Below are positions 26,380 to 37,828 of a stretch of DNA of 64,000 bases, in pieces (within the stretch, counting starts at the first letter, position 1; the number at the start of each line of letters is the position of its first letter). The DNA is from Oxyruncus cristatus (Eukaryota > Chordata > Aves > Passeriformes > Cotingidae): positions 696,935 to 760,934 of the forward strand of contig VXAY01000779.1 of the NCBI GenBank assembly GCA_013399855.1, written 5' to 3'. The translations under genes were made by a program, and so were the position numbers. The notes under the pieces are model-generated. The model saw only the letters and a list, made by a program, of their open reading frames with translations, had not been told where the DNA came from and made no database searches.

Positions 26380-26580
26380 TGATCTCATCTCTGCTCATTT
26401 ATTCATACTGGTTATCTCTGGCTTCAGTCTTAATTCAGTCAGATAATTGCATATGCTTTCCTTAGGGACTCACTAGCTCTGTCACCAGCCTTGCCAGCAA
26501 CGCCCCCTCCTCGTGTTATCTCATTATTATTCATGCTAATGAGGAGGGGGAGGAAATCAGCCAGGGCAGACTGAGGCTCA
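26380..26580. promoter_or_regulatory. Candidate distal regulatory element around a 10-bp inverted repeat
   Basis: What is visible: a perfect inverted repeat, CCCCCTCCTC at 26503-26512 and GAGGAGGGGG at 26541-26550, enclosing 28 bases with 'attattcatgctaatga', which holds a homeodomain core (TAAT) and an octamer-like ATGCTAAT (the canonical POU site is ATGCAAAT). Just upstream lies 'gataattgcatatgc', another octamer-like/homeodomain-like patch. That these make an enhancer or conserved non-coding element is inference only; no conservation data are available here. Confidence 0.3.
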
Positions 26581-27074
26581 TGAACTGCTTTCTCCCTGCC
26601 AGTATCTCTCTAGGCCTTGTCTCAACTCCACTTTTTCCAATGGAGAGTGCTTTCACAGTGCTGTCTAACTGCCCACTCCTGCATCTGTGCTTTGGTCCAG
26701 CAAATGACCTTGGTGGATGTCTCCATTAATGCTCAGATAATATATCTTAGGCATTTTTTTCCTTAACCTACTCTGCAATCAGACTTTGAAGTCACCAGGT
26801 TATCTGAGGAAAATATCTTGCCCAGTGCCTTATGATTTGTGACTTGATTTATTCCCTCCTATTTCTGTTGTAAAACTACTGAGTTAGAAGATCCCCTCCA
26901 TAGGCATGTTCGTGCTGTTTAGAGATGTGTTGTGTATGTATACAAGCTCTGCTGTAGTAGAGGTATGAACACACCACTGTGTGGTGGCACTTATTGATGG
27001 ATTTCATACCTGTGTCTCATGCATCTTTGACAGGGATGGTCAGAAGCAAGGAAGAGCTTTTGTAAGAGAAATGA

Positions 27075-27282
27075 GCGGACTAGAACTCTTCAGCTGGGAA
27101 ACAAGGTAGCCAAGGGAGGATTTCATAAATGTCTGTAAAAGCAGGGAACGTATGAAGAACACAAACAAGCAAGCAGGCAAATATAAACTCCCAAAAATTA
27201 ACCAGAGGAACTCCTTTCACAGGAGGCTAGGAAAGGTAAAAAAGCTGGCATGGTTTCAAAAACTAACTGGATAAATAAAGAG
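27075..27282 (+). mobile_element. Ancient CR1/L3-type LINE fragment
   Basis: In forward orientation the segment follows the 3' half of the old CR1/L3 consensus: 'ctagaactcttcagctggga' (a form of the TAGAGCTATTTAGCCTGGA block), 'atttcataaatgtctgtaaa', then 'ttaaccagaggaactccttt' with 'cacaggaggctagg' and finally 'ggtttcaaaaactaactgga' plus 'taaata'. Order and spacing agree over about 200 bases apart from an inserted A/C-rich patch at about 27155-27185. No reading frame survives. Family assignment is from memory. Confidence 0.6.
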
Positions 27283-30200
27283 CTTCTGAACACAAAGCCA
27301 CTGTCTTACTGAAGAGTGGGAGAGCACTCCAGGAAAGCATCACTTGCCTGGTCCTTATATTCTTCTCTGGGCACCTGTTACTGCATAATGTCAAAGAAAA
27401 GGTATTAGGTCCTTTGGGCTGATCAGATCTGGCTGTACTCACGCGCTAATGAAATCAGCACTGTCCCAACCATGGAGCAAACACCGAGGATCTGGTCCAA
27501 AGTGTGGTCTGCAAGGTAGCTTGGAGCAAAGCAGGGAAATTAGATCTTGCTTGCTTAAAATCAAAACCAGGCTTAGAAAGCAGTCCCAGAGCAGGAGCGC
27601 AGTTCTCCAGGAAAGTTTCCAAAACCAACTCCTGGCCTTGGAGAATAAGATGGCAAACCACCAGTAAATAAATAAGTAGATAAAGAAGTAAATGCAAAAC
27701 CTGTGAAGAAATCTCCCAGAACAAATGGCAAGAATACTTCCAGTTTTCAGGCCACCTGCTTGTCATCTATCACTCAGAAAAAATGAGTGTTCTTTAAATA
27801 TTCATATGGGGAAAACAGACCCACCCTCGTGGGTTTGCATGGTGATTTATGCTGCGGCATTTTCAAGGTCATCCATTGCCTAAATCCCCTGTCTGTCTGA
27901 GGCCTGAATCCTGCAAGGAACCTGATCCCCATGATCATATATATTAGAAAAGATAGGGCCTGTTTCCATATGTCTTAGTGCTGGCATCTAAATTTGAAAT
28001 GAATTTGCTGATTCCTCAGCCTGCACTCAGACACCAGCATTCTCCTTTAGCTATTTTGATGGAGGTTTTTTATGAAGCATATTCAGTTGAGAGGCTTTCA
28101 GTGGCAATATTCTCAAAAACACATCTTGGAGTCGCGTTTCAGGCTCTTACATCCGGCTCATAAACTCTCCCTGTGGGCTGGAACTTGATACCTTCAAGTT
28201 GTGCTTCTGTTCCGTGAGGAAATGGAGCTAAAGGAGTCCTGCTGCTCTGGGCAATCAGGAATAAGATAAAGTCCGTATATGCACCCGCTGGTGTTTGCTT
28301 GCTTGTTTGTTTTTTTGAAACCAAATTAAGAGTATACAGCATGTGTTGCTTAGCATAGGGAAGCTTGGGATCAATGAATAGACAATAATTTTTTTTTTAA
28401 TTTTATTTTTTTTTTTGGACTGGAAGGGTTCATCGCCTTTCAGGAATGAAGCAAGAAAGGTTGGATAAACTGATCTCTGAAGATGCTAATTTCCCTGTCT
28501 ACAAACAGAGCTTTGAGCAGCCAGGTATAACAATGATCAGTTCTGCCACAGTCAATGGTAGGTCTCCAGAATTCTAGCCTGATCAGGGACCTACAACAGG
28601 GACCTTAAATCTCTCTCACCTTCAACCTCTACTGGAACACACAGAGGTTCCATCTTCTCTAGCATGCACAGAGTGTTCACAGACCAGTCTTTACCCTGGT
28701 GCTCTTGCAAAATGGGGAGAAGAGCATGACCAAATTCAGCTCTACACTTAATACCCACCTTGGTTGTAGCATTTAGGGTTGGCACATGGAACATTGACAA
28801 AATACCAAAAAGAAACGCTGACTGCATTGATTTCAGACAGCACTTAATCATCCTGATTAGAAAAATCCCAAATGCTGTACCAAAAGTTACCTTGTTTTGT
28901 TTGTTCAAGTGGAAAAGATAATGGAAGTATAATGGAAGGGGATTCCCCAGGGTTTTTTTTCTCTCCCTCTTTCTTTCCCTCATTAGGCAAAAATCTGCTT
29001 TGTCAGGACTTTTTCTGAGCACCCTAACAAATATACCTCTCTGTGACAGGCCTTTCAACACAGGCTTTTGTGTTTTGCTTTGTATGGGGCGAAAAACCCC
29101 ACAACAACATGGCAGATCTATTAACTCTTTTGGGACTGAGTAATACATCAGGCTGTGATGAGGTGCAAAGCAAGGGAACCTGCACATCACACCCCAAGCA
29201 GCTGATCATGAACTGATCATCAGGGGGACCAGAGCAGTAACATTGCCCCAAGAGCAGCTGGGGACTGGGTAACTGGAAATTGCCTGCTGCAGCTACAACC
29301 TCCTTTGCCTTCAGCGTGGATGTGGGGCCAAAGCAGGCATGGACCTACATGTGTACTCTTCCCAGGACAATTGTTTGTGAATGAGTAGGAAGGACACTAC
29401 TTTGAGCTCTGTACATCCACTCTGCACCTCTGCATTCGCCAGCAGAAGGCAAACTGTGGCATGGAGGAGAGACAGCATGTTTTCTGTATTACTGTGCTCT
29501 CTGTATTAGTTTTTCTCCTTTATAAAATTCAGCTTTGGAAAAATTGGCTTATTTAGCTGAGTTCAGATCTCTGGGCCTTCCAGCTGAAACTGCAAAAATG
29601 AGGGAATTTCTTTATTCTCAGTGTTGCTTAACCTTAGCAGCAGAGCTGAAGCCAGCTGAGAACACAGGAAGAGAAATAGTTTTTTTTGGTATTTCTGTAC
29701 CTGCTCGTGATGACCTCATATAGGGACTTGTCTTAGTCTCCCAGACTACAAGCCTATCTGTTGCCCTGAAATTCCCCACATAAACCATGAATTTGAATCC
29801 TGATTTATATTGTCTGAAATGAATATGTGTCCTTGTCTATTAGGACACCTGTGTCCTGGTACAGGACTTTTCGCCTCCTTTATTCTTGCTATAGGATGCT
29901 CTCTCCACCAGATTTTCTGTTTCTTCCTTGATTCTCTGCTGGGATGGGTTCATGACAGTAACCATCCACTCTGCCTTTGAAGTTGCAGGTATGTCAAAAA
30001 AGAAAGGAATAACATTCAGTTATGAACAAGAGTGTGAAGGGGGGGCATCAGGTAAATCAACAAAGGTCAAAGAATGCTGGGAGAGTAACACCCCCTCCTC
30101 CCCCAACATAACTTAAAGAAATACAGATTGCTGTTCCCACCATGTTGAAAAGCCAAGGATCTTATTCAGGATTTGGAGTTACCAAGGCCAGGGTCCTGTG

Positions 30201-32540
30201 GGATTATGAGCTGTAGGCATCAGACAGTGCAAAATCTCTGACATCTCCTCTCCCTACTCCAGATTAGGAAGACATAGAGTCTGCTGCTATTCCTCTGAAA
30301 AGTACTTTGAGACATTTGCAGCTGAAGCAATGGTCTACTGCAGTTGATCTTAGTCCGGAAAGCTGAGGTGGGATCAGACCACAGTTGTGCTGCATTCCTC
30401 GTAGGACTCTGCTACTCCAATTAGAGTAGCAAACCAACATATTAACTGCCTACTTCCTGTCTTCATCTCTTTGCCTTTATGTGTATGTGGAACAGAACAG
30501 AAGCCAAAGAAAATAATCCAAAACTTTCTCCATATTTTCCCCACTGTTTTCCTCTGAGGATATGCCTAGAAAGACTGTTCCTGGTTTCTGTAATCTTGGA
30601 TGCAGATCTGAACTGAGAACTCATGCTGGGCTATAAATCATGCACATATTTGGTCCATAGATGCCTCTGGTATGGCATCATCTTTCATTATGATCACAAC
30701 TATCAGGAAGAAATCATGAAGACCAGTCCATATTTTCTTCTACACCGAACTGTTCTCTTTGGTTTCCTCAGTTTTTTGAGTTTCAGCTTTTAAATCAGAG
30801 GTCTAGAGCACGGTACTGATACAGACAGACCAACGTGGCCTAGAAAACTCACCCCAGAAGTGGGGTGGGTTACTGTGCACTGAGCTCTGTGCTCTCTCAG
30901 CCAGCACTCACTGAGCACTCTCCCTGCACTGTGCTGCAGGCACTGTTGCAGCATCAATTTGGGAAGGAGTGTCCATCCCTCCAGAGCCACGTCAGCAAAG
31001 TCAGATCAGTTCCTCAGAGCATCACATGGTTGTCAGTGTGTAAAGTGCATGGCCTGAATAATCCTCTGTCAGGTGCTGAATTGTTTCCACTGGCTGAAAG
31101 AGGTACCTGAAGGTGGGCCATGACTGAGCACTGGTGTTAGAGAGAACAGTCCTTCCTCGTGAGCTGAAGTGCCTGTCCATATCTCAGTGGGGCTTGTTGC
31201 TCTCTCAAGGCACCCAGGATGCACTGGGAAATCTGATGCTGGGAAACAGGAAACCAGTTTTAGAAGGCTGGAAAAGATCAAGGCTCGAAATATTTGAATG
31301 CTGAGCTTGAGATCAGGACACTGAGTCCTCCTTGAAGACAGAAGAAAAGTAGTCCAAGAAATAGATCCATTGCATGAATGATAGTATCCCTAGTGATAGC
31401 AGAGAGGCACAGCATGGGGTCAGCAGACAGGTGACCTCTTCACCTCATAGCACTCCCATGACACAGCAGAGAGAGGAGAAGAAACATTAGAGACAGGTAC
31501 TTGATGTGCCTCAGTGAACCTCACTCTGATGACTTCCCGGGCTCCCTGGTTTGTTTTCCCTCCAATCTGGGACTTGAGCCAGATTGTGCTTGGCCTGTGA
31601 ATGCTTCCAGATGTTCTCGGTCCTTGGGGGGACAGAGGCACGCCAGGCTGTAATTGGTATTCAAGCAAACCCCATGCAAGGGGCAAATAAAACATTACCT
31701 ATCCCTTGGCCAGTGCCTAGTGCCTGGAGGCCTTCTGGTCGCCAGTGGCAAAGGGGAAGGAAAACATCACAGCCTGGTGGGATGGTTTCTTTTATTGCTG
31801 TGTCCCTGGGCAAAATGGCCAGTATGTTAAGTGGCACCTGGATGGAAAGGCAGGAGAACGCAATGGGAAGAAGCAATGAGAATGCAGTCCAAGCCAAAAG
31901 CATTAAAAACCTGAAGGAAAACATTGCTTCTCTCACTGCTGCCAAGTTTATTTCAGTATGTAGCAACCTGGTGAAGCACATTCCTTTACAGGGGAGGAAT
32001 TACAGAGGACAAGACCTTAAATTCCTCCCATTTGCTCAAGAACTCCAGAAAACACCTCCTCCTTCTTCCCCCTCCTGCTGGTCCAATTTTAAGGAGATTT
32101 TAATTTGAGCCCAAAGTGCTGGAACATAGACAGGAAACAGTTTATAATTTGCAAAAGTGTATATAGTTTCATGGAAAAGCAACATATATACTGAAACCTA
32201 TGCCGTTCAAATTCTTCCCAGCAGCCATCTCTTCTGGCCTCGGGACAATGAAGTCTCTGTGTTCAGGTCTGTTTTCGGTCGAAATGGTCCATGACTGCTC
32301 TTTTGTGACCAAACAGAATGCGACAGCAAGCTGGTCGGAGAGCTCGGTGCCTTAATTACTTTGGGTCATGTGGCTGCCTCCGCTGCTGCAAGTGGCAAAG
32401 CACATGCAACTGAGGAGCATCATTTCTGCTAAAGGGAGACTTGAAAAGAAGTCCAGGGAAGTTCAGGCGACTCTCAGAAATCAGAGGCAGGGCTCCCATC
32501 AGCTTGTATAGGACCAGAACTTCTGCCTTTGTGCTGGCAC
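27283..32540. other. Non-coding sequence, no gene recognised
   Basis: Contains T-rich runs at about 28388-28416. The longest ORF of the whole window, about 198 codons on the minus strand at 28591-29187, lies here. It has no recognisable domain and no visible exon context, and is treated as chance. A plus-strand ORF of 174 codons at 31584-32108 is likewise unrecognised and overlaps an open minus-strand frame at 31661-31981. Confidence 0.55.
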
Positions 32541-32620
32541 GGATGGATGGATGGATGGATGGATGGATGGATGAATGGATGGATGGATGGATGGATGGAT
32601 GGATGGATGGATGGATGGAT
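32541..32620. repeat. (GGAT)20 tetranucleotide microsatellite with one interruption
   Basis: Twenty uninterrupted-length GGAT units (80 bases) with a single G-to-A change at about 32574. Long, nearly pure arrays like this are usually length-polymorphic. ORFs reading as MDGW repeats on one strand and IHPS repeats on the other are artefacts of this array. Confidence 0.98.
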
Positions 32621-35600
32621 GTGTGCTTGCATTCACTGCAGTGAGGTCGTTGTGAGTTAGAAATGCATTTGGCTTTGGCTGCTAAGAAAATTTGGAGTCC
32701 CAAAGGCTCTTCTGTTCAGCCTTTGCATTTGCCCTAGAATTTTTGTAAGCACAAAGACAGGCTGAGTGGACAATGGCTTGCTTGACTGGCAAGCACAAAT
32801 GTGAGCTTTTGCACGTACAAAGGATTTTTTGTGCAAGCAAAAATGTCATGCAAAATGAGGAGCATGTGGCCATGACAGGAGAGACTACAGAGTGAAGAAA
32901 TCATATCCAAACACATCATCAGTTTGATTAAAGAAATTGGGGCAAAATTTGGAGGCATGTAAGTTGGCTTCAGAGTGAGAAAGAGGTCTCTTGCCTTGGG
33001 TGACCAGGAGACACAGTAACTCTTGGACAGCAGGGGCTGCAGGGAGCTGGTAGTGCTGCTGTTTGGATGTGGATGTACAGAAGAAACTATCTGTATAGAA
33101 GTGAGACATATAATTTGAATGTGAGCTACATTGCATCCTACCTAAACCCTGGTGGCCCAATACTGTTGGCAAGCATTAGCCTGGAACCAGATTCTCAGAC
33201 AGTATAGATGTGCAAGTGTGCATGCAAAATGCACATCTAATTGCTCAACTAACTTCTTCGAAGCTATCAGAATTTCATAAAATGGAAAACAGAGAAATTA
33301 TTTACTTTTTATCACTTGCACTTGTAGTAGTGACAGATATGCTAGTTGTCAATTGTGACAAACATGAGGCATCTTGGAGAATATCTGGTTGGCCCAAAGA
33401 ATTGTACTATTTGTCAGGAGTGAGAAAACCTGTGATGGTTTTCTGGGCTGTGACGTTCTTTGGTTTACCAAAGATACTTGCTGAAAACCGTTTCAAATCC
33501 CAGTTTTGAAACCAGTGCTTTAGAGTCCAAACTCAAAATGCTGGTCTTTGAAACACTATGTAACATAAAGTGTCCTTGGGCAAAAATCTTAACCTTCATG
33601 TTTTCTTCCCTTCTTTTGAAAATTTAATGTAATTATGCCTAACTATCTTTGTCAACTAGGCACAGCCTAAATGTGGGTGGAATCTCATGTTTTCACTTTG
33701 GAAGGGGTCTATTTCTCTTCAATTTACAATCCCCTCTTGTTCAACTGAGGCTCATGTAGCTACTGTTTAACCATAGTTTAACCCATGATTTTAGGCTGCT
33801 TTCTGTCATCCCAGCAGCCACCTCTGAGACCACACAGGCAGCACCATAATCTCAGGCCTTTTGGAAGGAACGTGCTGAAACTCAGATGGAGGATGCTTGG
33901 TGTCTGCAGATGACACTTCGGGGGTGAACATTCAGTATTGCTGCCTCATCCTGTCTAGGGTATGGTGGCACTGTGATTCTATGGCTTCCCTTGAAAGTGC
34001 TCCTTCACCTAATGGTGGGTATATCATCACCAGTGCATGACCCCCAAATCAGGAAGTTTAGGCACACATCAAGGAGAACTTGATGTGTGACCTATGCAGT
34101 GATCAAGGTTAGCTGCCAAGGGTGTCTTTGATTTTAATGAGATGATACAGAGAGCTGGATCAGGAATATTAAAACTCCTTATGGGCCTCAAAAAAGACAC
34201 TGGGACTTATTGACATTTTTCCAGCTAATTACCTGCAAGAAGAAAGGCTAGGGCTTGGCTTTTGAAATGCAAAATGAGGTATTATGCAAAAAGAACACTG
34301 AATTTAAATGAAAAGAACAGTCAGAACCCTGTGGTTTGAGGGGCACTTTTCTCTGCTTGGATTGTCTGGGCTGCTCCCTGTTGGGATGAGAGGCTTTGTC
34401 CTGCCTGGGGTTGTGACCAGAGCACCTGCTTGAGGGATAAGTTGCACAGAAGACTAACTAGGGACAAGCAGCTCTCTGTGCGTGCAAGAGATGAGCAGGG
34501 CATCAATGAACCTGGCTTGAACAAGAGAGTTCCAGACTTTCTGCAGCACTGAAAAAAATCTCAGCATGCTTTTCCTGTAGCACACAAATGGTAGTGGCCT
34601 CCTGAGTTTCCCAGTAGCACCAAACATTGTGTCCCTTCAGAAAACCCGGTGCTTTTGCCTGAGCAAGCAGGAGACTGCCTCCAAGTTATCTTCTCTGTTC
34701 CTCCTGGATTGACTTCTGGGGACTGCTGCGGGAGAGCAGCAAGAGCACCTGCAGCATGTGGGTGAAGTTCTTGGCCTCAAGAAGACATAGAGACATTACC
34801 ATGTTCACAGCACTGCCACGAGAGCTTATGCAACTGTGCTTCAGGAAGCCTAGTCCATCTTTCCAAGACCTGTCATGAAGGCAAAATGTGTGTAGAGGTG
34901 AGATGAAAAAGGAGAATTATAGGCCTTTCAGTTCATGCTTAGATACAGAGGTTCTGAGAGAGAAGACATGCCAGCATTTTGGGTATGCTGATATGCAGAA
35001 GGAAATACAATGGAACCTAAAGACTTTGGTCCATTTCGAGTCAACCTGTTCCTTCAGCAGCCAGGGTTGTTCATAGTTCTGGACATGAGATCAACCAACA
35101 CATGAGTCAGATCTGATTCCAGCATTTAGAATTCTGGAGTCCCTGGGTTCAGCTGTGTCATTTCTAGTTATTATAATATGGTTCAGATCTCCAAGTAAGC
35201 CAAATGGGTCCCAGCTGTCAGCAAAATTCAGCTTATATTTATGCTGAAGAAGAGTCCGGGAACAGTCAGTCCATTTGCAATTGTCTATTACACTGAGAGA
35301 GAAAAACTGGATCAAATTCTAGCTCTAAAAAGCCACAGAATGGGTTTTTTGGTTATTATTTCATTAGTCTGCTTTCCCCTCAGAAATAGATCTGAAATGA
35401 TACACAATTTCACAAGAAATAACTTTTCGATGTCTATGGGACTTTTGCACAAGTGACCAGGTACAACAAAATGCTGGTGTTTGCTGACAAGGAACATGGA
35501 TTCTTTTTGATGCTCTAGTGATGTGTAGCTCAGAGATGTTGGGTGGCTGAATGAGTGTCCTTGAAAACTATGCCGAACTGGCTTTGGTTCTTTCATAGTG

Positions 35601-35810
35601 AGGAGCTGGAGTTTCAAAAGTGCCATTTTACATCTTTTATTGTTGAAAATGGAAAAACACACAATTCTGCTCCAAGCCAAAAGCTAATGGTTGTCCATTC
35701 TTCTTTTCTCGTGGACCTCAAATAACTTAATTCTTGGGATTCAACAGGAAAAGCCAAACCATTTTATTAAATATACATGCCAAGGAGACACTGGACCCCC
35801 AAATAAATAG
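32621..35810. other. Non-coding sequence, no gene recognised
   Basis: Unique-looking sequence with no ORF above 99 codons. No interspersed repeat or CpG cluster was recognised. Confidence 0.6.
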
Positions 35811-35839
35811 GCTTTTCTAGTTGTATTTAGCCCATAGTT

Positions 35840-35874
35840 AGTTAATAAACCAGACCTTAGTCTGTTTATTAACT
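35840..35874. repeat. Strong short hairpin (15-bp stem, 4-base loop)
   Basis: The left arm at 35840-35855 (AGTTAATAAAC, extra C, AGAC) pairs with the right arm at 35860-35874 (GTCTGTTTATTAACT), giving 15 base pairs with one bulged C and a CTTA loop at 35856-35859. A further inverted match, GCTTTTC at 35811-35817 with GAAAAGC at 35895-35901, lies at similar distances on each side, so a longer imperfect foldback of about 90 bases is possible. It could be a MITE remnant, a cruciform-prone site or a chance palindrome. Confidence 0.75.
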
Positions 35875-35901
35875 GCCCTATACTCCCTTGTCAGGAAAAG
35901 C

Positions 35902-36911
35902 TGTAGAAAATGTTACACTAGGATCATAGAAAGTTTTAGCTCTCTCATCACAGCTAGGATATTCTTGTGTGATGGATATGGACAATATTATGGAAAGGAT
36001 ATGATCTGGTGACCTGCCATAGCAGAGATTTGGATTCTCCATCACAATATGTGCTATTGCAGATGTCCAGTATGGCCCTGGACGTGAAATTCACAATATT
36101 TCCTTCAATCAACAATCAACAGAGGGTCTGTGAACTTGCAGCAGAAAAGTTCCTTACTGTCTCTAAGGTCAGATGGAGGACGGAGGAGGAGTTTTAGTTT
36201 TGTTTCTAAACACAAAATAATCTAATCTTTAATGCAAGTGGGATATAAAGCTGTATTCCTAAGTGAAGCTGGGGAGTGGTGGGGAGAGACGAATAGCTGC
36301 GTTCCTTATTCCTCAGTTTTTCGTTGTTACCATGAAGCTGCAGCTTTGAGATTCATGTGTTCTTCATAAGACAGGGTTCTTGTCTTTTACTTTCTGGGAA
36401 AGAAAACAATCTTCTAACTTCTGCAACAAGGAAGAAAAACCCAAGTTAATGAAAAAAATCACCCCGAGTCCAAAAAACAAATGAAACATAATTTTGCATT
36501 CCTGTGAAGTCTCACGACATCCAAGACAACTCTGATTTTCTGATCCTCTGGGTGTAGAAAAGCCCACCTTGTGATGCTCCAACGCTTATGTCTGGAAACA
36601 CTGCAATAACTGAAAGGTCAGACCAGCCTTGGACTTGCTCTCAGCCTTTGAAGCTGGTACAAATCCCTTTCCAGGTCAGAATTGCAATGAATCAAAGTGA
36701 TCGTGACCCTGCCCTGAACCTCAGGCCCTCTAACAGAGGAGGCATTGGAAGCCTACATGTGCCTTGATCTGCTTAAGGGATCTGAGTCCTTCTCCCTGAG
36801 GTGGGCAAAGCTGGAGGCATTCACCCTCCTGTTCGCAGCCAGCCTGTTCTCTGGGCATTCAACTGCAGAGGGTGCTCTTGCTCTGCCTGAAAACAAAAAG
36901 TTCGCGTATCT
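35902..36911. other. Non-coding sequence, nothing recognised
   Basis: About 1 kb of ordinary composition leading up to the CpG cluster. ORFs are below 90 codons and no repeat was recognised. Confidence 0.6.
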
Positions 36912-37267
36912 CCCGTCCCATCTCCTTTCCTCCCTTCCACCCCCTCTTTCTAAATATAAGCAAACAAATGAGTCTGCTGCGACCTGAGTTCTGCCTTGGA
37001 ACGAAGGAGTCAACTGTGAAGAGCTGTTTCATGCCCCTCCCTGCCTTCGGGGGGAGGCTGGGGTCGGCGTCGGAACTTGGAGGGGCTGCGTGCACCGGAG
37101 GCCAGCCGGAGAGGGCAGGAGGCTGCTGCTTGTGTCGTTTTCGCTGGAGAGAAACGCTGTTAGCAGTGGTGGCGGACAACAGGATAGCTGCAGTTGCCTC
37201 ACGTCTGGCCCGGGACAGGAGAGGTGTGCTGGGAGATCTTGACCTGGCAGCTGAGACTCGGGACTGA
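36912..37267. promoter_or_regulatory. CpG cluster with TATA-like element: candidate promoter / first exon
   Basis: Between 37021 and 37260 I count 58 C, 96 G and 14 CpG, which is 64% GC with an observed/expected CpG ratio of about 0.60. This is borderline for the classic CpG-island definition and far above the rest of the window. Directly upstream are a pyrimidine-rich tract (about 36912-36950) and a TATA-like TAAATATAAG at 36951-36960. A plus-strand frame runs from ATG at 36968 to a stop ending at 37267 (99 codons), without a recognised domain; its start context is weak (C at -3). Promoter function and plus-strand direction are inferences. A non-coding RNA or alternative first exon would fit equally well. 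Confidence 0.4.
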
Positions 37268-37654
37268 CAGTGTCCTCTTGTTGTGCTGTCAGCCCCTTAT
37301 GACTTCTGTGTCCCGGGAAGGTCTAGCATGCTGCTCTCCAGGAGAAATGGGCTGTTGTTTCTGATCCAAATTTGGGTCAGGGTGTTTATTAAAGCATCCC
37401 AAGGGTGCCTAGGTGTTTCTAGCTGCTGGGCATAGAGGTGCAGACAAGGCAATCTGTCGAGAAACTATTTACAAGAAAGCTGCATGCTTTTGGAACACTT
37501 TAGTGCACCTGGGTCTTGTGTGCAAATACATCTTGAGTGTTTCAGAGAACAGGGAACTCTTAGAGCCATGGAAAACAGATGGGAGGGATCCTGAGAGGCA
37601 GCTCATTCGCCAAGACAATGGCAGTTCAACTGAAAGCAGCCTTTGCCTGGGCTG

Positions 37655-37828
37655 CTCTTAAAATCCCTCCGTGATGGAGATTTCACAAACTTTCCAGGCC
37701 ATCTGTTCCAGAAATTTACTCTTCTTGCTTTGGTGGTGGTATCTAGATTACATATCTCATTCCTCATGGCTCTTGGCTTATTGGCCATTAAAGATACAGA
37801 GGATTTTCTCTCCTGCATTATGTGAATC
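37655..37828 (-). mobile_element. Ancient CR1/L3-type LINE fragment
   Basis: Read along the plus strand: 'gtgatggagatttcacaaac' followed by 'tttccaggccatctgttcca', then 'cctcatggctcttggcttat', then 'ggattttctctcctgcatta'. These are diverged versions of consecutive blocks of the old CR1/L3 consensus in reverse orientation (GTGATGGAGATTCCACAAC, CTATTCCAGTGCTTAAC, CCATTGCTTCTTGTC, TTTTTCTCCCTCCT), in the right order and at about the right spacing. Old, truncated and without an open frame. Confidence 0.6.

Noticed and set aside
28591..29187. Longest open frame in the window, about 198 codons on the minus strand from an ATG
   Set aside because: No recognisable domain, no CpG or promoter context, and no visible splice structure. 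A run of this length is near the maximum expected by chance in six frames over 64 kb.
31584..32108. Plus-strand open frame of 174 codons
   Set aside because: No recognisable motif. The minus strand is also open at 31661-31981, which points to composition rather than coding, and no conserved start or splice context was seen.
32356..32703. Minus-strand frame with repeated I-H-P-S units and plus-strand frame with repeated M-D-G-W units
   Set aside because: Both are translations of the (GGAT)20 microsatellite.
33960..33990. 'gtgattctatgg' similar to the 8-bp terminal repeat of CR1
   Set aside because: Only one unit is present and the upstream sequence does not match CR1.
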